Below, in pieces: positions 45,979 to 55,910 of a DNA stretch of 64,000 nucleotides. Numbering within the stretch: position 1 is the first letter of the stretch; every line of letters starts with the position of its first letter. Under the pieces are notes generated by a model that saw only the letters and a program-made list of their open reading frames with translations, was not told where the DNA came from and did not search any database. The stretch is from positions 1,488,001 through 1,552,000 of the forward strand of contig CP134226.1 of the NCBI GenBank assembly GCA_031655335.1, written 5' to 3'. The DNA comes from Thalassospiraceae bacterium LMO-SO8. GTDB taxonomy: Bacteria > Pseudomonadota > Alphaproteobacteria > Rhodospirillales > Casp-alpha2. A program made the position numbers and the translations under genes.

Positions 45979-46805
45979 GTCAGGGGGCCGGGGGCTTCCC
46001 CGCGGCGGCGGCTCAACAGCTGGATCACGTTGGCGGCCGTTTCCTCGATGGATTTGCGGGTCACGTTGATGACCGGCCAGTCGTATTTGGAGAACACGCG
46101 GCGGGCCTCGGTGATTTCCTTCGACACCATGTCGAGATCGACGTAGTCGGTGTTTTCATCCTGATCCAAGAGGCGCAGACGCTGGCGGCGGATTTCCACC
46201 AGCCGGCGCGGATCCTTGGTCAGGCCGACGACAAGGGGATGGGTCAGCTTGTACAGGTCGTCGGGCAGGGGCACGCCGGGCACGAACGGCACGTTGGCCG
46301 TCTTGATGCCCCGGTTGGCGAGATACACGCTGGTCGGCGTCTTGGACGTGCGCGACACGCCGACCAGGACCACGTCGGCATCGTCCAGGTCCCAGGTCGA
46401 CTGGCCGTCGTCATGGCTGAGGGCGAAGTGCATGGCTTCGATGCGGTCGAAATATTCCGCATCCATGACATGCTGGCGGCCGGCCCGGCCGCGCACCTTG
46501 GCGTTGAAATAACCGCCCATGGCGTTGAGCACGGGATCGAGGACATGGATGTGCGGCACCATCAGGCGGCGGCAGCCGTCTTCCAGATGTTTGCGCAGGT
46601 CTTCATGCACCAGGGTATAAAGCACCATGCCCGGCTGATCGTGGACGACGCCGAGAAGCTGGTCGATCTGTTCCGGGGAGCGCACCATGCTCCACATATG
46701 CTCCTGCGCCTGGACGCTGTCGAACTGCGCCAGGCAGGCGCGCGCGACCATGGACACGGTTTCCCCCGTGCTGTCCGAAACGAGATGCAGATGGAATTCC
46801 TTCAC
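45975..46805 (-). CDS. ppsR: PEP synthase regulatory protein (DUF299 kinase/pyrophosphorylase)
   Basis: A 276-residue bifunctional ADP-dependent kinase / Pi-dependent pyrophosphorylase acting on PEP synthase or PPDK. HLVSDSTGETV is at the N-terminus and the P-loop GVSRTSKT is at 149-156. This is the RP001-type gene that flanks the origin opposite hemE in Caulobacter and Rickettsia. Here its start abuts the probable oriC. Confidence 0.95.
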   Translation of the reverse strand: MKEFHLHLVSDSTGETVSMVARACLAQFDSVQAQEHMWSMVRSPEQIDQLLGVVHDQPGMVLYTLVHEDLRKHLEDGCRRLMVPHIHVLDPVLNAMGGYFNAKVRGRAGRQHVMDAEYFDRIEAMHFALSHDDGQSTWDLDDADVVLVGVSRTSKTPTSVYLANRGIKTANVPFVPGVPLPDDLYKLTHPLVVGLTKDPRRLVEIRRQRLRLLDQDENTDYVDLDMVSKEITEARRVFSKYDWPVINVTRKSIEETAANVIQLLSRRRGEAPGPLT

Positions 46806-47270
46806 GGGCGGGAAAACTCCGGCACAAGGACGGTATGAAATCGGGACGGGTTGTGGACAACTAAGGCGTTTTTCACAAAGCCCCGTTTCCCACGCGCTGA
46901 CCGTTTATGGATACACAGGCAAAATGCGGCTGTAAAACACAATTCAGCCTTCGGGGGAGCGGTGACAACCCGGTCGCCATCCCGGTTTCATCCCGGCTTT
47001 TCCCGTTTTTCGCGGATCTGGAAAATCTCCGTGATTCAACCGGATACCCGGACCTTACCGATGACTGTACACAGCCTGACGCGGCAGGAACGATCCCCGC
47101 GTTATGGAATCGGGATAACCTGTTGACGCATTTGATCCCCGTCATTCCACCCTCCTACTACAACATCAATAATCTTTATAAATACTTGTTTATTTGAATA
47201 GGTGGGGCACCCGTCTATGGTGCCGGACGGGTCTTGAGGCCCTTGAACGAACCTTTGGAGACCCGATCCC
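46806..47270. other. Probable chromosomal origin of replication (oriC)
   Basis: 465 bp without a gene between ppsR and hemE, the same position as oriC in Caulobacter and Rickettsia. DnaA-box-like sites with one mismatch are TGTGGACAA (46852-46860, minus) and TTTTTCACA (46869-46877). Two-mismatch sites are GGATACACA (46909-46917), CTGTACACA (47065-47073) and TCGGGATAA (47110-47118). GANTC sites lie at 47033-47037 and 47107-47111. An AT-rich tract, roughly 80% A+T, spans about 47155-47201. Genes run leftward to its left and rightward to its right. Confidence 0.8.
47194..47221 (+). promoter_or_regulatory. Putative hemE promoter at the right edge of oriC
   Basis: TTGAAT (47194-47199) and TATGGT (47216-47221) are 16 bp apart with four consensus matches each. 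An inverted repeat GGCACC-N7-GGTGCC (47206-47224) overlaps the -10, a possible operator. In Caulobacter a strong promoter likewise lies in the origin next to hemE. Confidence 0.4.
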
Positions 47271-48302
47271 TTGCGTCCTTTCCTTGAACCCTTTGACGGC
47301 AATATCCCGGCCCGGCCGCCGGTCTGGTTCATGCGCCAGGCCGGGCGCTATCTTTCCGAATACCGGGCGCTGCGCAAGACGGCGCCGGATTTTCTCGGCT
47401 TCTGCTACACCCCCGATCTGACGGTGGAGGCGACGCTGCAGCCGATCCGGCGCTACGGCTTCGACGCGGCGATCCTGTTTTCCGACATTCTGGTGATCCC
47501 CGACGCGCTGGGCCAGAACGTGCGGTTCGAGGAAGGGGTCGGCCCGCTGCTCGATCCCATTACCGACCGGGCGGGAATTTCGGCCTTGAAGACGGATGGC
47601 GTGCTCGATCATCTGGCGCCGGTGTTCGAAACCCTGACGCGCCTGCGCCGCGAGCTGCCGGATGAAACCGCGTTGATCGGGTTCGCCGGCGCGCCCTGGA
47701 CCCTGGCGTTCTACATGATCGAGGGCCGGGGCGGGGTCGACGGCGGCAAGCTGAAGCGCATGGCCTACGGCCAGCCGGAGGATTTCCAGGCCCTGATGAC
47801 GGTGTTGGAGGAGGCTCTGGTCGCCTATCTGTGCCGTCAGGTCGCGGCCGGGGCCGAGGTGTTGCAGTTGTTCGACAGCTGGTCCGGAATCGCCGACGAG
47901 ACCCTGTTCAAGCGTTGGATCATCGGCCCCACGGCGCGGATCGTGGCACGGGTGAAGGAAGCCCATCCGACGGTGCCGATCATCGGCTTCCCCAGGGGGG
48001 CGGGGCCCATGGTCGCGGCCTATGCGGCGGAAACGGGCGTCGACGGGATGTCCGTGGACAGTCAGGTGCCGCTGACCTGGGCGCGCAAGAACGTTGCGGC
48101 CAATCTGGTCTTGCAGGGCAATCTGGATAATCAGCTGCTGGTTACCGGCGGCGAGGAGATGGACCGGGCGGTCGACCGCATCGTCCGCGACATGCAGGGC
48201 CATCCCTTCGTGTTCAACCTGGGCCATGGTATTTTACCGCAGACGCCGCCGGAACATGTCGGGCGGGTGTTGGACGTGCTGCGCGGCAAGGTGGGGAAAT
48301 AG
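47271..48302 (+). CDS. hemE: Uroporphyrinogen III decarboxylase
   Basis: A 343-residue TIM barrel that decarboxylates uroporphyrinogen III to coproporphyrinogen III. Signatures PVWFMRQAGRYLSEYR and GFAGAPWTLAFYMIEGRG are present. It starts with TTG 47271 (MRPFLEPF) preceded by TTTGGAG; no ATG or GTG start nearby fits better. It heads hemE-hemH-hemJ. Confidence 0.97.
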   Translation: MRPFLEPFDGNIPARPPVWFMRQAGRYLSEYRALRKTAPDFLGFCYTPDLTVEATLQPIRRYGFDAAILFSDILVIPDALGQNVRFEEGVGPLLDPITDRAGISALKTDGVLDHLAPVFETLTRLRRELPDETALIGFAGAPWTLAFYMIEGRGGVDGGKLKRMAYGQPEDFQALMTVLEEALVAYLCRQVAAGAEVLQLFDSWSGIADETLFKRWIIGPTARIVARVKEAHPTVPIIGFPRGAGPMVAAYAAETGVDGMSVDSQVPLTWARKNVAANLVLQGNLDNQLLVTGGEEMDRAVDRIVRDMQGHPFVFNLGHGILPQTPPEHVGRVLDVLRGKVGK

Positions 48303-48307
48303 TCGTC

Positions 48308-49357
48308 ATGGCGGGCAAGCGCGCGGTCGTGCTGTTCAACCTGGGCGGCCCGGACGGGCCCGACGCGGTCGAACCGTTCCTGTTCAACCTGTTCAACGAC
48401 CCGGCGATCATTTCCCTGCCCAATCCGTTTCGTTGGTTCATCGCCAGGATGATCAGCCGCCGGCGCGCGCCCATCGCGCGCGACATCTACGGCAACATCG
48501 GCGGCAAGTCGCCGCTGCTGGAAGAAACCCAGGCCCAGGCGCGGGCGCTGGAGGCGGCGTTGAACGGACCGGGAAAACCGGAAACCAGGGTGTTCGTCTG
48601 CATGCGCTATTGGCATCCCATGAGCGGGGAGACGGCCCGGGCGGTGGCGGCCTTCGCGCCGGACCGGGTGGTCGAACTGCCGCTTTATCCGCAGTATTCG
48701 ACGACGACCTCGGGCTCGTCCCTCAAGGATTGGCGGCGGGCGGCGGCGGCGGCCGGGGTGACGGGCGAGGCGCGGGCAGCCTGCTGCTATCCGACGGCGG
48801 CGGGGCTCATCGCGGCGCAGGCGGATCTGGTCGCCGAAGGGATCGCCAAAGCCAGGGAAACGGGGACGCCGCGCGTGCTGTTTTCTGCCCATGGCCTGCC
48901 GAAGAAGGTGATCGCCAAGGGCGATCCCTACCAGTGGCAGGTGGAGCAGACGGCGGCGGCGGTGATCGGCGAATTGCGCCGGCGCGGCATCGAGGGCTTC
49001 GATCCGGTGGTGTGCTACCAAAGCCGGGTCGGGCCGCTGGAATGGATCGGCCCCGCGACGGAGGACGAGATCAAGCGCGCGGGCGCCGACAAGGTGCCGC
49101 TCGTGGTGGTGCCCATCGCCTTCGTGTCCGAGCATTCGGAAACCCTGGTCGAGCTCGACATCGAATACCGCGAGGTCGCGGACCATGCCGGCGCGCCGGC
49201 CTATCACCGTATCCCCACCGTGGGCACGGCGGCGGGCTTCATCGCGGCCTTGGCCGAGATCGTCGAGGGGGCGTCGGGGGCCGGTGCCAGGACCTGCCAT
49301 CCGTCGGCGGCGCGGCTGTGCCCGGGCGCCTGGTCGGCCTGTCCCTGCGCGGCCTGA
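48308..49357 (+). CDS. hemH: Ferrochelatase with C-terminal cysteine cluster
   Basis: A 349-residue enzyme inserting Fe2+ into protoporphyrin IX. It has VVLFNLGGPDGPDAV, the YPQYSTTTSGS loop, FSAHGLPKKVIAKGDPY with the catalytic His and VPIAFVSEHSETLVELDIEY. The C-terminus carries C330, C338, C345 and C347; several alphaproteobacterial ferrochelatases bind a [2Fe-2S] cluster through C-terminal cysteines, so that is likely here. It is five bases after hemE. Confidence 0.97.
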   Translation: MAGKRAVVLFNLGGPDGPDAVEPFLFNLFNDPAIISLPNPFRWFIARMISRRRAPIARDIYGNIGGKSPLLEETQAQARALEAALNGPGKPETRVFVCMRYWHPMSGETARAVAAFAPDRVVELPLYPQYSTTTSGSSLKDWRRAAAAAGVTGEARAACCYPTAAGLIAAQADLVAEGIAKARETGTPRVLFSAHGLPKKVIAKGDPYQWQVEQTAAAVIGELRRRGIEGFDPVVCYQSRVGPLEWIGPATEDEIKRAGADKVPLVVVPIAFVSEHSETLVELDIEYREVADHAGAPAYHRIPTVGTAAGFIAALAEIVEGASGAGARTCHPSAARLCPGAWSACPCAA

Positions 49358-49367
49358 GGGGATTGCC

Positions 49368-49814
49368 ATGGAACTGAGCGCCACGGCCTATGCCTGGATC
49401 AAGGCCCTGCACGTGATCAGCGTGATCGCCTGGATGGCCGGGTTGCTGTATCTGCCGCGCCTGTTCGTCTATCACGTCGACGCCGAGGCAGGGTCCGACA
49501 AATCCGAGACCTTCAAGATCATGGAACGGCGCCTGATGCGGGGCATCATGAATCCGGCGATGATGGCCTCCGTGCTGTTCGGCCTGATCCTCATGGCGGC
49601 GTCGGGAACGGCGATCTGGCAGACGATCTGGTTTCCGGTAAAGGCCGGGTGCGTTTTGGCGATGATGGTGATGCATGTGTACTGCGGCAAATGGCGGCGC
49701 GCCTTCGCCGAGGACCGCAACCGGCATTCCGGGCGATTCTACCGCTTCATGAACGAGGTGCCGGCGGTGCTGATGGTCGTTATCGTCATCATGGTCATCG
49801 TGCGGCCGGGCTAG
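49368..49814 (+). CDS. hemJ: HemJ protoporphyrinogen IX oxidase
   Basis: A 148-residue, four-helix membrane protein with the YAWIKALHVISVIAWMAGLLYLPRLFVYH signature, MERRLMRGIMNPAM and a C-terminal VPAVLMVVIVIMVI helix. HemJ oxidises protoporphyrinogen IX in organisms lacking HemG/HemY. It starts 11 bp after hemH, so three late heme genes are clustered directly beside the origin. Confidence 0.95.
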   Translation: MELSATAYAWIKALHVISVIAWMAGLLYLPRLFVYHVDAEAGSDKSETFKIMERRLMRGIMNPAMMASVLFGLILMAASGTAIWQTIWFPVKAGCVLAMMVMHVYCGKWRRAFAEDRNRHSGRFYRFMNEVPAVLMVVIVIMVIVRPG

Positions 49815-50147
49815 ATCCGGGATGCCTTGGCAGCGAATGTGAAGGCCTTGGCACAAAAAGTTCAATTGACTTGATTTTCCGCATTCGTTAATCATCCCAT
49901 GTGCCGACGCGGACGGCATCCCGCCTCCTTCGGGCCCGGTTTACCAAAGGTCCCGCCCAATCCTTTCTCCATCGACCAACCCGGCCCGGGCGCGTCCGAT
50001 GTCTCGCAACGGTTTCAGCCGGCCCAGGATGGGACGGCGGGGCCGTCCCGCAGGCCCGCGCATCGCCGCGACCAACCCGGCCCGTCCGGCCGACGCCTCT
50101 TCCGGCCTCTAGCCCTTCCCGTTTTCCCCCCACCGATCAGGCCTCAC
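49815..50147 (+). promoter_or_regulatory. Long C-rich leader upstream of rho
   Basis: 333 bp between hemJ and rho. A possible promoter, TTGACT-N16-TTAATC (49866-49893), has a good -35 and poor -10. From about 49898 to the rho start the plus strand is rich in C and pyrimidine runs (for example around 49920-49985 and 50090-50145), with a GGGACGGC-GGG-GCCGTCCC hairpin at 50031-50049. Such a leader fits Rho autoregulation by rut-dependent attenuation, as known for rho in E. coli. The rho frame is open through it from 49899, but that part has no homology. Confidence 0.5.
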
Positions 50148-51404
50148 ATGAATCTCAAGGAACTGAAGCAGAAATCCCCCGCCGACCTTCTGGCCTATGC
50201 CGAAGAGTTGGAGATCGAAAACGCCAGCTCTCTGCGCAAGCAGGACATGATGTTCGCGATCCTCAAGCAGCTTGCGGACAACGACGTTGCGATTTACGGG
50301 GACGGCGTCCTTGAGGTGTTGCAGGACGGCTTCGGCTTCCTGCGCTCCCCGGAAGCGAACTATCTGCCGGGCCCGGACGACATCTACGTGTCGCCCAGCC
50401 AGGTGCGCCGCTTCGGCCTGCGCACCGGCGACACGGTGGAAGGCGAGATCAGGGCGCCCAAGGACGGCGAGCGTTATTTCGCCCTGCTGAAGGTCAACCA
50501 GATCAACTTCACCGACCCCCAGGCGGTGCGCCATCGGATCAACTTCGACAACCTGACGCCGCTGTATCCGGACGAACGGCTGATGATGGAAATCGAAAAT
50601 CCCGAGCACAAGGACCCGACGTCCCGCGTGCTCGACCTGATCTGCCCGATCGGCAAGGGGCAGCGCGCCCTGATCGTCGCCCCGCCGCGCACGGGTAAGA
50701 CGGTGATGTTGCAGAACATCGCCCATTCCATCGCCGAAAACCATCCCGAGTGCTATCTGATCGTGCTGCTGATCGACGAACGGCCCGAGGAAGTCACGGA
50801 CATGGACCGTTCGGTCAAGGGCGAGGTCATCTCCTCTACCTTCGACGAGCCGGCGACCCGCCACGTCCAGGTCACGGAAATGGTGCTGGAAAAGGCCAAG
50901 CGTCTGGTCGAGCACAAGAAGGACGTGGTCATCCTGCTCGATTCCATCACCCGTCTGGCCCGCGCCTACAACACCGTGGTGCCGTCTTCCGGCAAGGTGC
51001 TGACCGGCGGCGTCGACGCCAACGCCCTGCAGCGGCCCAAGCGGTTCTTCGGCGCCGCGCGCAATATCGAGGAAGGCGGGTCCCTGACCATCATTTCGAC
51101 GGCGCTGATCGATACCGGATCGCGCATGGACGAGGTCATCTTCGAGGAATTCAAGGGCACCGGTAACTCGGAAATCATTCTCGACCGCAAGCTGTCCGAC
51201 AAGCGCGTGTGGCCGACCATCGACATCACCAAGTCGGGGACGCGCAAGGAAGAACTGCTGGTCGAAAAGGGCACCCTGGCCAAGATGTGGGTGCTGCGCC
51301 GGATTCTCATGCCCATGGGCGTCACGGACGCCATGGAGTTCCTGTTGGGTAAGCTGAAGGAAACCAAGGTCAACAGCGAGTTCTTCGATTCCATGAACAG
51401 CTGA
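50148..51404 (+). CDS. rho: Transcription termination factor Rho
   Basis: A 418-residue hexameric RNA helicase. The N-terminal [21 protein letters not shown] helix bundle and the RNA-binding [23 protein letters not shown] cold-shock-like fold precede the ATPase core with Walker A APPRTGKT, the RPEEVTDM loop and the [14 protein letters not shown] Walker B. ATG 50148 is the standard Rho start. It ends just before a strong bidirectional terminator. Confidence 0.99.
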   Translation: MNLKELKQKSPADLLAYAEELEIENASSLRKQDMMFAILKQLADNDVAIYGDGVLEVLQDGFGFLRSPEANYLPGPDDIYVSPSQVRRFGLRTGDTVEGEIRAPKDGERYFALLKVNQINFTDPQAVRHRINFDNLTPLYPDERLMMEIENPEHKDPTSRVLDLICPIGKGQRALIVAPPRTGKTVMLQNIAHSIAENHPECYLIVLLIDERPEEVTDMDRSVKGEVISSTFDEPATRHVQVTEMVLEKAKRLVEHKKDVVILLDSITRLARAYNTVVPSSGKVLTGGVDANALQRPKRFFGAARNIEEGGSLTIISTALIDTGSRMDEVIFEEFKGTGNSEIILDRKLSDKRVWPTIDITKSGTRKEELLVEKGTLAKMWVLRRILMPMGVTDAMEFLLGKLKETKVNSEFFDSMNS

Positions 51405-51427
51405 TCTCGGCGAACAGATCGAATCAA

Positions 51428-51459
51428 AAACGCCGGCGGGGTTTTCCTCGCCGGCGTTT
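51428..51459. terminator. Strong intrinsic terminator after rho
   Basis: AAACGCCGGCGGGG (51428-51441) pairs with CCTCGCCGGCGTTT (51446-51459) around a TTTT loop, a 14-bp stem with one G-T pair, followed by CTGTTTT on the plus strand and preceded by an A-run that gives U's on the minus strand. It serves converging rho and the quinone oxidoreductase gene. Confidence 0.9.
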
Positions 51460-51482
51460 CTGTTTTCAGGCGGTGGTCCCGA

Positions 51483-52457
51483 TCAGGGGATCAGCACGCT
51501 CGAGCCCGTGGTCTTGCGGGCTTCCAGGTCCGTATGGGCCTGGGCCACGTCGGCCAGCGGATAGGTCTGGTTGATGTTGATCTTGACCTTGCCGGAGGTC
51601 ACGGCGTCGAACAGGGCGTTCGCCCCCTCGGCCAGGATTTCCGGGTTGCGGGTATGGGTCGCCAGGGTCGGGCGGGTCAGGTAGAGCGATCCCTTGGGCC
51701 CGAGGATGGCCGGGCTGATGGGATCGACCGGGCCGGAGGCGTTGCCGTAGGTCGCGAGCACGCCGAACGGGCGCAGGGAATCCAGCGACGCCATGAAGGT
51801 CGCCTTGCCGATGCTGTCGTAGGCCGCGGCGACGCCTTCGCCGCCGGTGTATTCCTTGGCTTTCTCGGCGATGTTTTCCGTCGAATAGTTGATGGTATGG
51901 GCGGCGCCCGCGGCCTTGGCGATCTCGGCCTTTTCCTCGGACCCGACGCAGCCGATGACGAGGGCGCCCAGCGCCTTGCCCCATTGGCACAGGATCTGGC
52001 CGACCCCGCCGGCGGCGGCGTAAACCAGCACGGGATCGCCCGGCTTCACCGGATAGGTGCGGTGCAGCAGGTAATGGGCGGTCATGCCCTTCAGCATCAT
52101 GGCGGCGGCGGTCTGGTCGTCGATCGCGTCGGGCAGGTGCACGGCCTTCCAGGCCGGGATGCATCGCGCCTGGGTGTAGCCGCCCTTCAGCATCGGGTAG
52201 GCGACGCGGTCGCCGACCTTTTTGTCGGTCACGCCCTCGCCCACGGCTTCGACCACGCCGGCGGCTTCCATGCCGATGATTTCCGGGAAGTCGGTCAACG
52301 GGTACAGGCCCGTGCGAAGGTAGATGTCGATGAAGTTGAGGCCGCAGGCGGTCTGGCGGATGCGGATCTCGCCCTTGCCGGGATCGCCGACGTCCACGTC
52401 CTCGTACTTGAGGACTTCGGGTCCGCCGGTCTCGTGGATGCGGATGGCCTTGGTCAT
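51483..52457 (-). CDS. NADPH:quinone oxidoreductase (zeta-crystallin type)
   Basis: A 324-residue medium-chain dehydrogenase/reductase without the structural zinc cysteines, typical of QorA. It has MTKAIRIHETGGPEVL, RQTACGLNFIDIYLRTGLYP, the NADPH loop YAAAGGVGQILCQWG and a C-terminal TTGSSVLIP. It reduces quinones by one or two electrons. ATG 52457 is preceded by GGAGGAA; a longer open frame upstream is not conserved. Confidence 0.93.
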   Translation of the reverse strand: MTKAIRIHETGGPEVLKYEDVDVGDPGKGEIRIRQTACGLNFIDIYLRTGLYPLTDFPEIIGMEAAGVVEAVGEGVTDKKVGDRVAYPMLKGGYTQARCIPAWKAVHLPDAIDDQTAAAMMLKGMTAHYLLHRTYPVKPGDPVLVYAAAGGVGQILCQWGKALGALVIGCVGSEEKAEIAKAAGAAHTINYSTENIAEKAKEYTGGEGVAAAYDSIGKATFMASLDSLRPFGVLATYGNASGPVDPISPAILGPKGSLYLTRPTLATHTRNPEILAEGANALFDAVTSGKVKININQTYPLADVAQAHTDLEARKTTGSSVLIP

Positions 52458-52580
52458 GGGAAAATTCCTCCTTGGTGGTGGTCCCGGGCGATTGGTCGCC
52501 CTGGGCGCTTTTTCGGGATGTGGCGGTATCTTGGTCACGCGCGGCGGCGGGGGCAAGCCCGTTGACGGGGTGCGGGGGCG

Positions 52581-53038
52581 TTAAATCAGGGTCGCACCCT
52601 CAAGCCGCAGCAACGCCTGCTTGGTCTCGACGCCCTCGCCGGCGGAATAGCCGGTCATGCGCCCGCCGGCGCCGGTGACCCGGTGGCAGGGAATCAGGAT
52701 GGGCAGGGGATTGGCGCCGCAGGCCCCGCCGACGGCGCGCGCCACGCCGCCGATGCGGGCCGCCAGTTCACCGTAGGTTTCCGTTTGGCCGTAAGGGATG
52801 TCGCACATGGCCTGCCACACGCGGCGTTGAAATTCCGTGCCGCCCACGGGGGCGAGGGGCAGGTCGAAATCCCGGAGCCCGCCGTCGAAATAGGCGGTGA
52901 GCTGGCGCGTCGCCTCGTTCAGCAGGGGGGTCGACCGCGAGGCGGGGGCGCGGCCCCATTCCAGGGCCGTGAGCGCCCCCTGGTCCTCGAACAGGGTCAG
53001 GGGCCCGACGGGGGAGTTCATGGAGGTGTAGAAATCGC

Positions 53039-53042
<4 letters not shown>
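52581..53042 (-). CDS. ogt: Methylated-DNA--protein-cysteine methyltransferase
   Basis: A 153-residue suicide repair protein that removes O6-methyl from guanine. The acceptor is C119 in PILIPCHRV, with [23 protein letters not shown] forming the helix-turn-helix. There is no Ada regulatory domain. The start overlaps the stop of the DUF255 gene by four bases. Confidence 0.96.
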
Positions 53043-55081
<2,039 letters not shown>

Positions 55082-55232
55082 GAATGCTCCGCTTCGCCCG
55101 CGTGGTGATGGCCGATTGCCACGGGCGCGTCTCCTGGCTAGGTTGGGGTGCCGTGTCCTGCATACAAGCTGTTATTCGCCATTGCAAAGGATCGCCCCCG
55201 GGCGGCCCGCGGGCGAGGAAGGGGCGAGACCC

Positions 55233-55511
55233 ATGAAGATCACCGTGAACATCGACTGCACCCCGGAAGAGGCCCGCAAGTTCCTCGGCCTGCCCGACGT
55301 GAAACCCATGCAGGATGCCTTGATGAAGGACCTGGAGGAGCGGATGAGGGCGAACCTGTCCGCGCTCGATCCGGAAACCATGTTCAACACCTGGTTCCCC
55401 GCCGGGGTTCAGGGGTTCGAACAGCTTCAGAAGATGTTCTGGAACCAGATGTCGGCCATGTCCGGCGACGAGGGCCAGGCCAAGACCACCAAGAAGGACG
55501 ATACCAAGTGA
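55233..55511 (+). CDS. DUF6489 small protein
   Basis: A 92-residue protein, MKITVNIDCTPEEARKFLGL at the start, an amphipathic helical middle and a Lys/Thr/Asp-rich tail. It fits a conserved alphaproteobacterial family annotated DUF6489; function unknown. GGGGCGAGAC precedes the ATG. Its stop overlaps the start of the ferredoxin gene (GTGA), implying translational coupling. Confidence 0.85.
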   Translation: MKITVNIDCTPEEARKFLGLPDVKPMQDALMKDLEERMRANLSALDPETMFNTWFPAGVQGFEQLQKMFWNQMSAMSGDEGQAKTTKKDDTK

Positions 55512-55879
55512 GCGACGCCCAACACGACCAGGCGGGGGATCCGCCCCTGTTCTATGACCGCCACGTTTTTTTCTGCACCAACGAACGCCCGGCGGGTCAC
55601 CCCCGGGGAAGCTGCGCCGCCAAGGGGTCGGTGAAGCTGCGCGATTATATGAAGGCGCGGGCCAAGGAACTGGGCATCAAGGGGGTGCGGGTGAATTCGG
55701 CGGGCTGCCTCGACCGCTGCGAATTGGGCCCGACCCTGGTCATCTATCCGGAAGGCGTGTGGTACCGCTGCGCCACGCGGGAAGACGTTGACCGGGTCTT
55801 GGAAGCCCATGTGCGGGACGGTGGCCGGGTGCCTGATCTGATGCTGCGGCCCGGCGACGATCCGGAAAAAGCCAAGTAG
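55508..55879 (+). CDS. Thioredoxin-like [2Fe-2S] ferredoxin
   Basis: A 123-residue protein with the thioredoxin-like ferredoxin pattern C23-x12-C36-x30-C67-x3-C71 (FFCTNERP, GSCAAKGS, SAGCLDRCELGP) and YPEGVWYRC near the end. These Shethna-type or NuoE-like ferredoxins carry one [2Fe-2S] cluster and act as electron carriers. GTG 55508 overlaps the DUF6489 stop. It is followed 31 bp later by mnmE. Confidence 0.92.
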   Translation: MSDAQHDQAGDPPLFYDRHVFFCTNERPAGHPRGSCAAKGSVKLRDYMKARAKELGIKGVRVNSAGCLDRCELGPTLVIYPEGVWYRCATREDVDRVLEAHVRDGGRVPDLMLRPGDDPEKAK

Positions 55880-55910
55880 GGGGCCCCGGCGAAGCCGCCG
55901 AGGGGGGCCG

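Noticed and set aside
49899-50147. 83-residue N-terminal extension of Rho
   Set aside because: Open in frame but Pro/Arg/Gly-rich with no similarity; MNLKELKQ is the standard Rho N-terminus.
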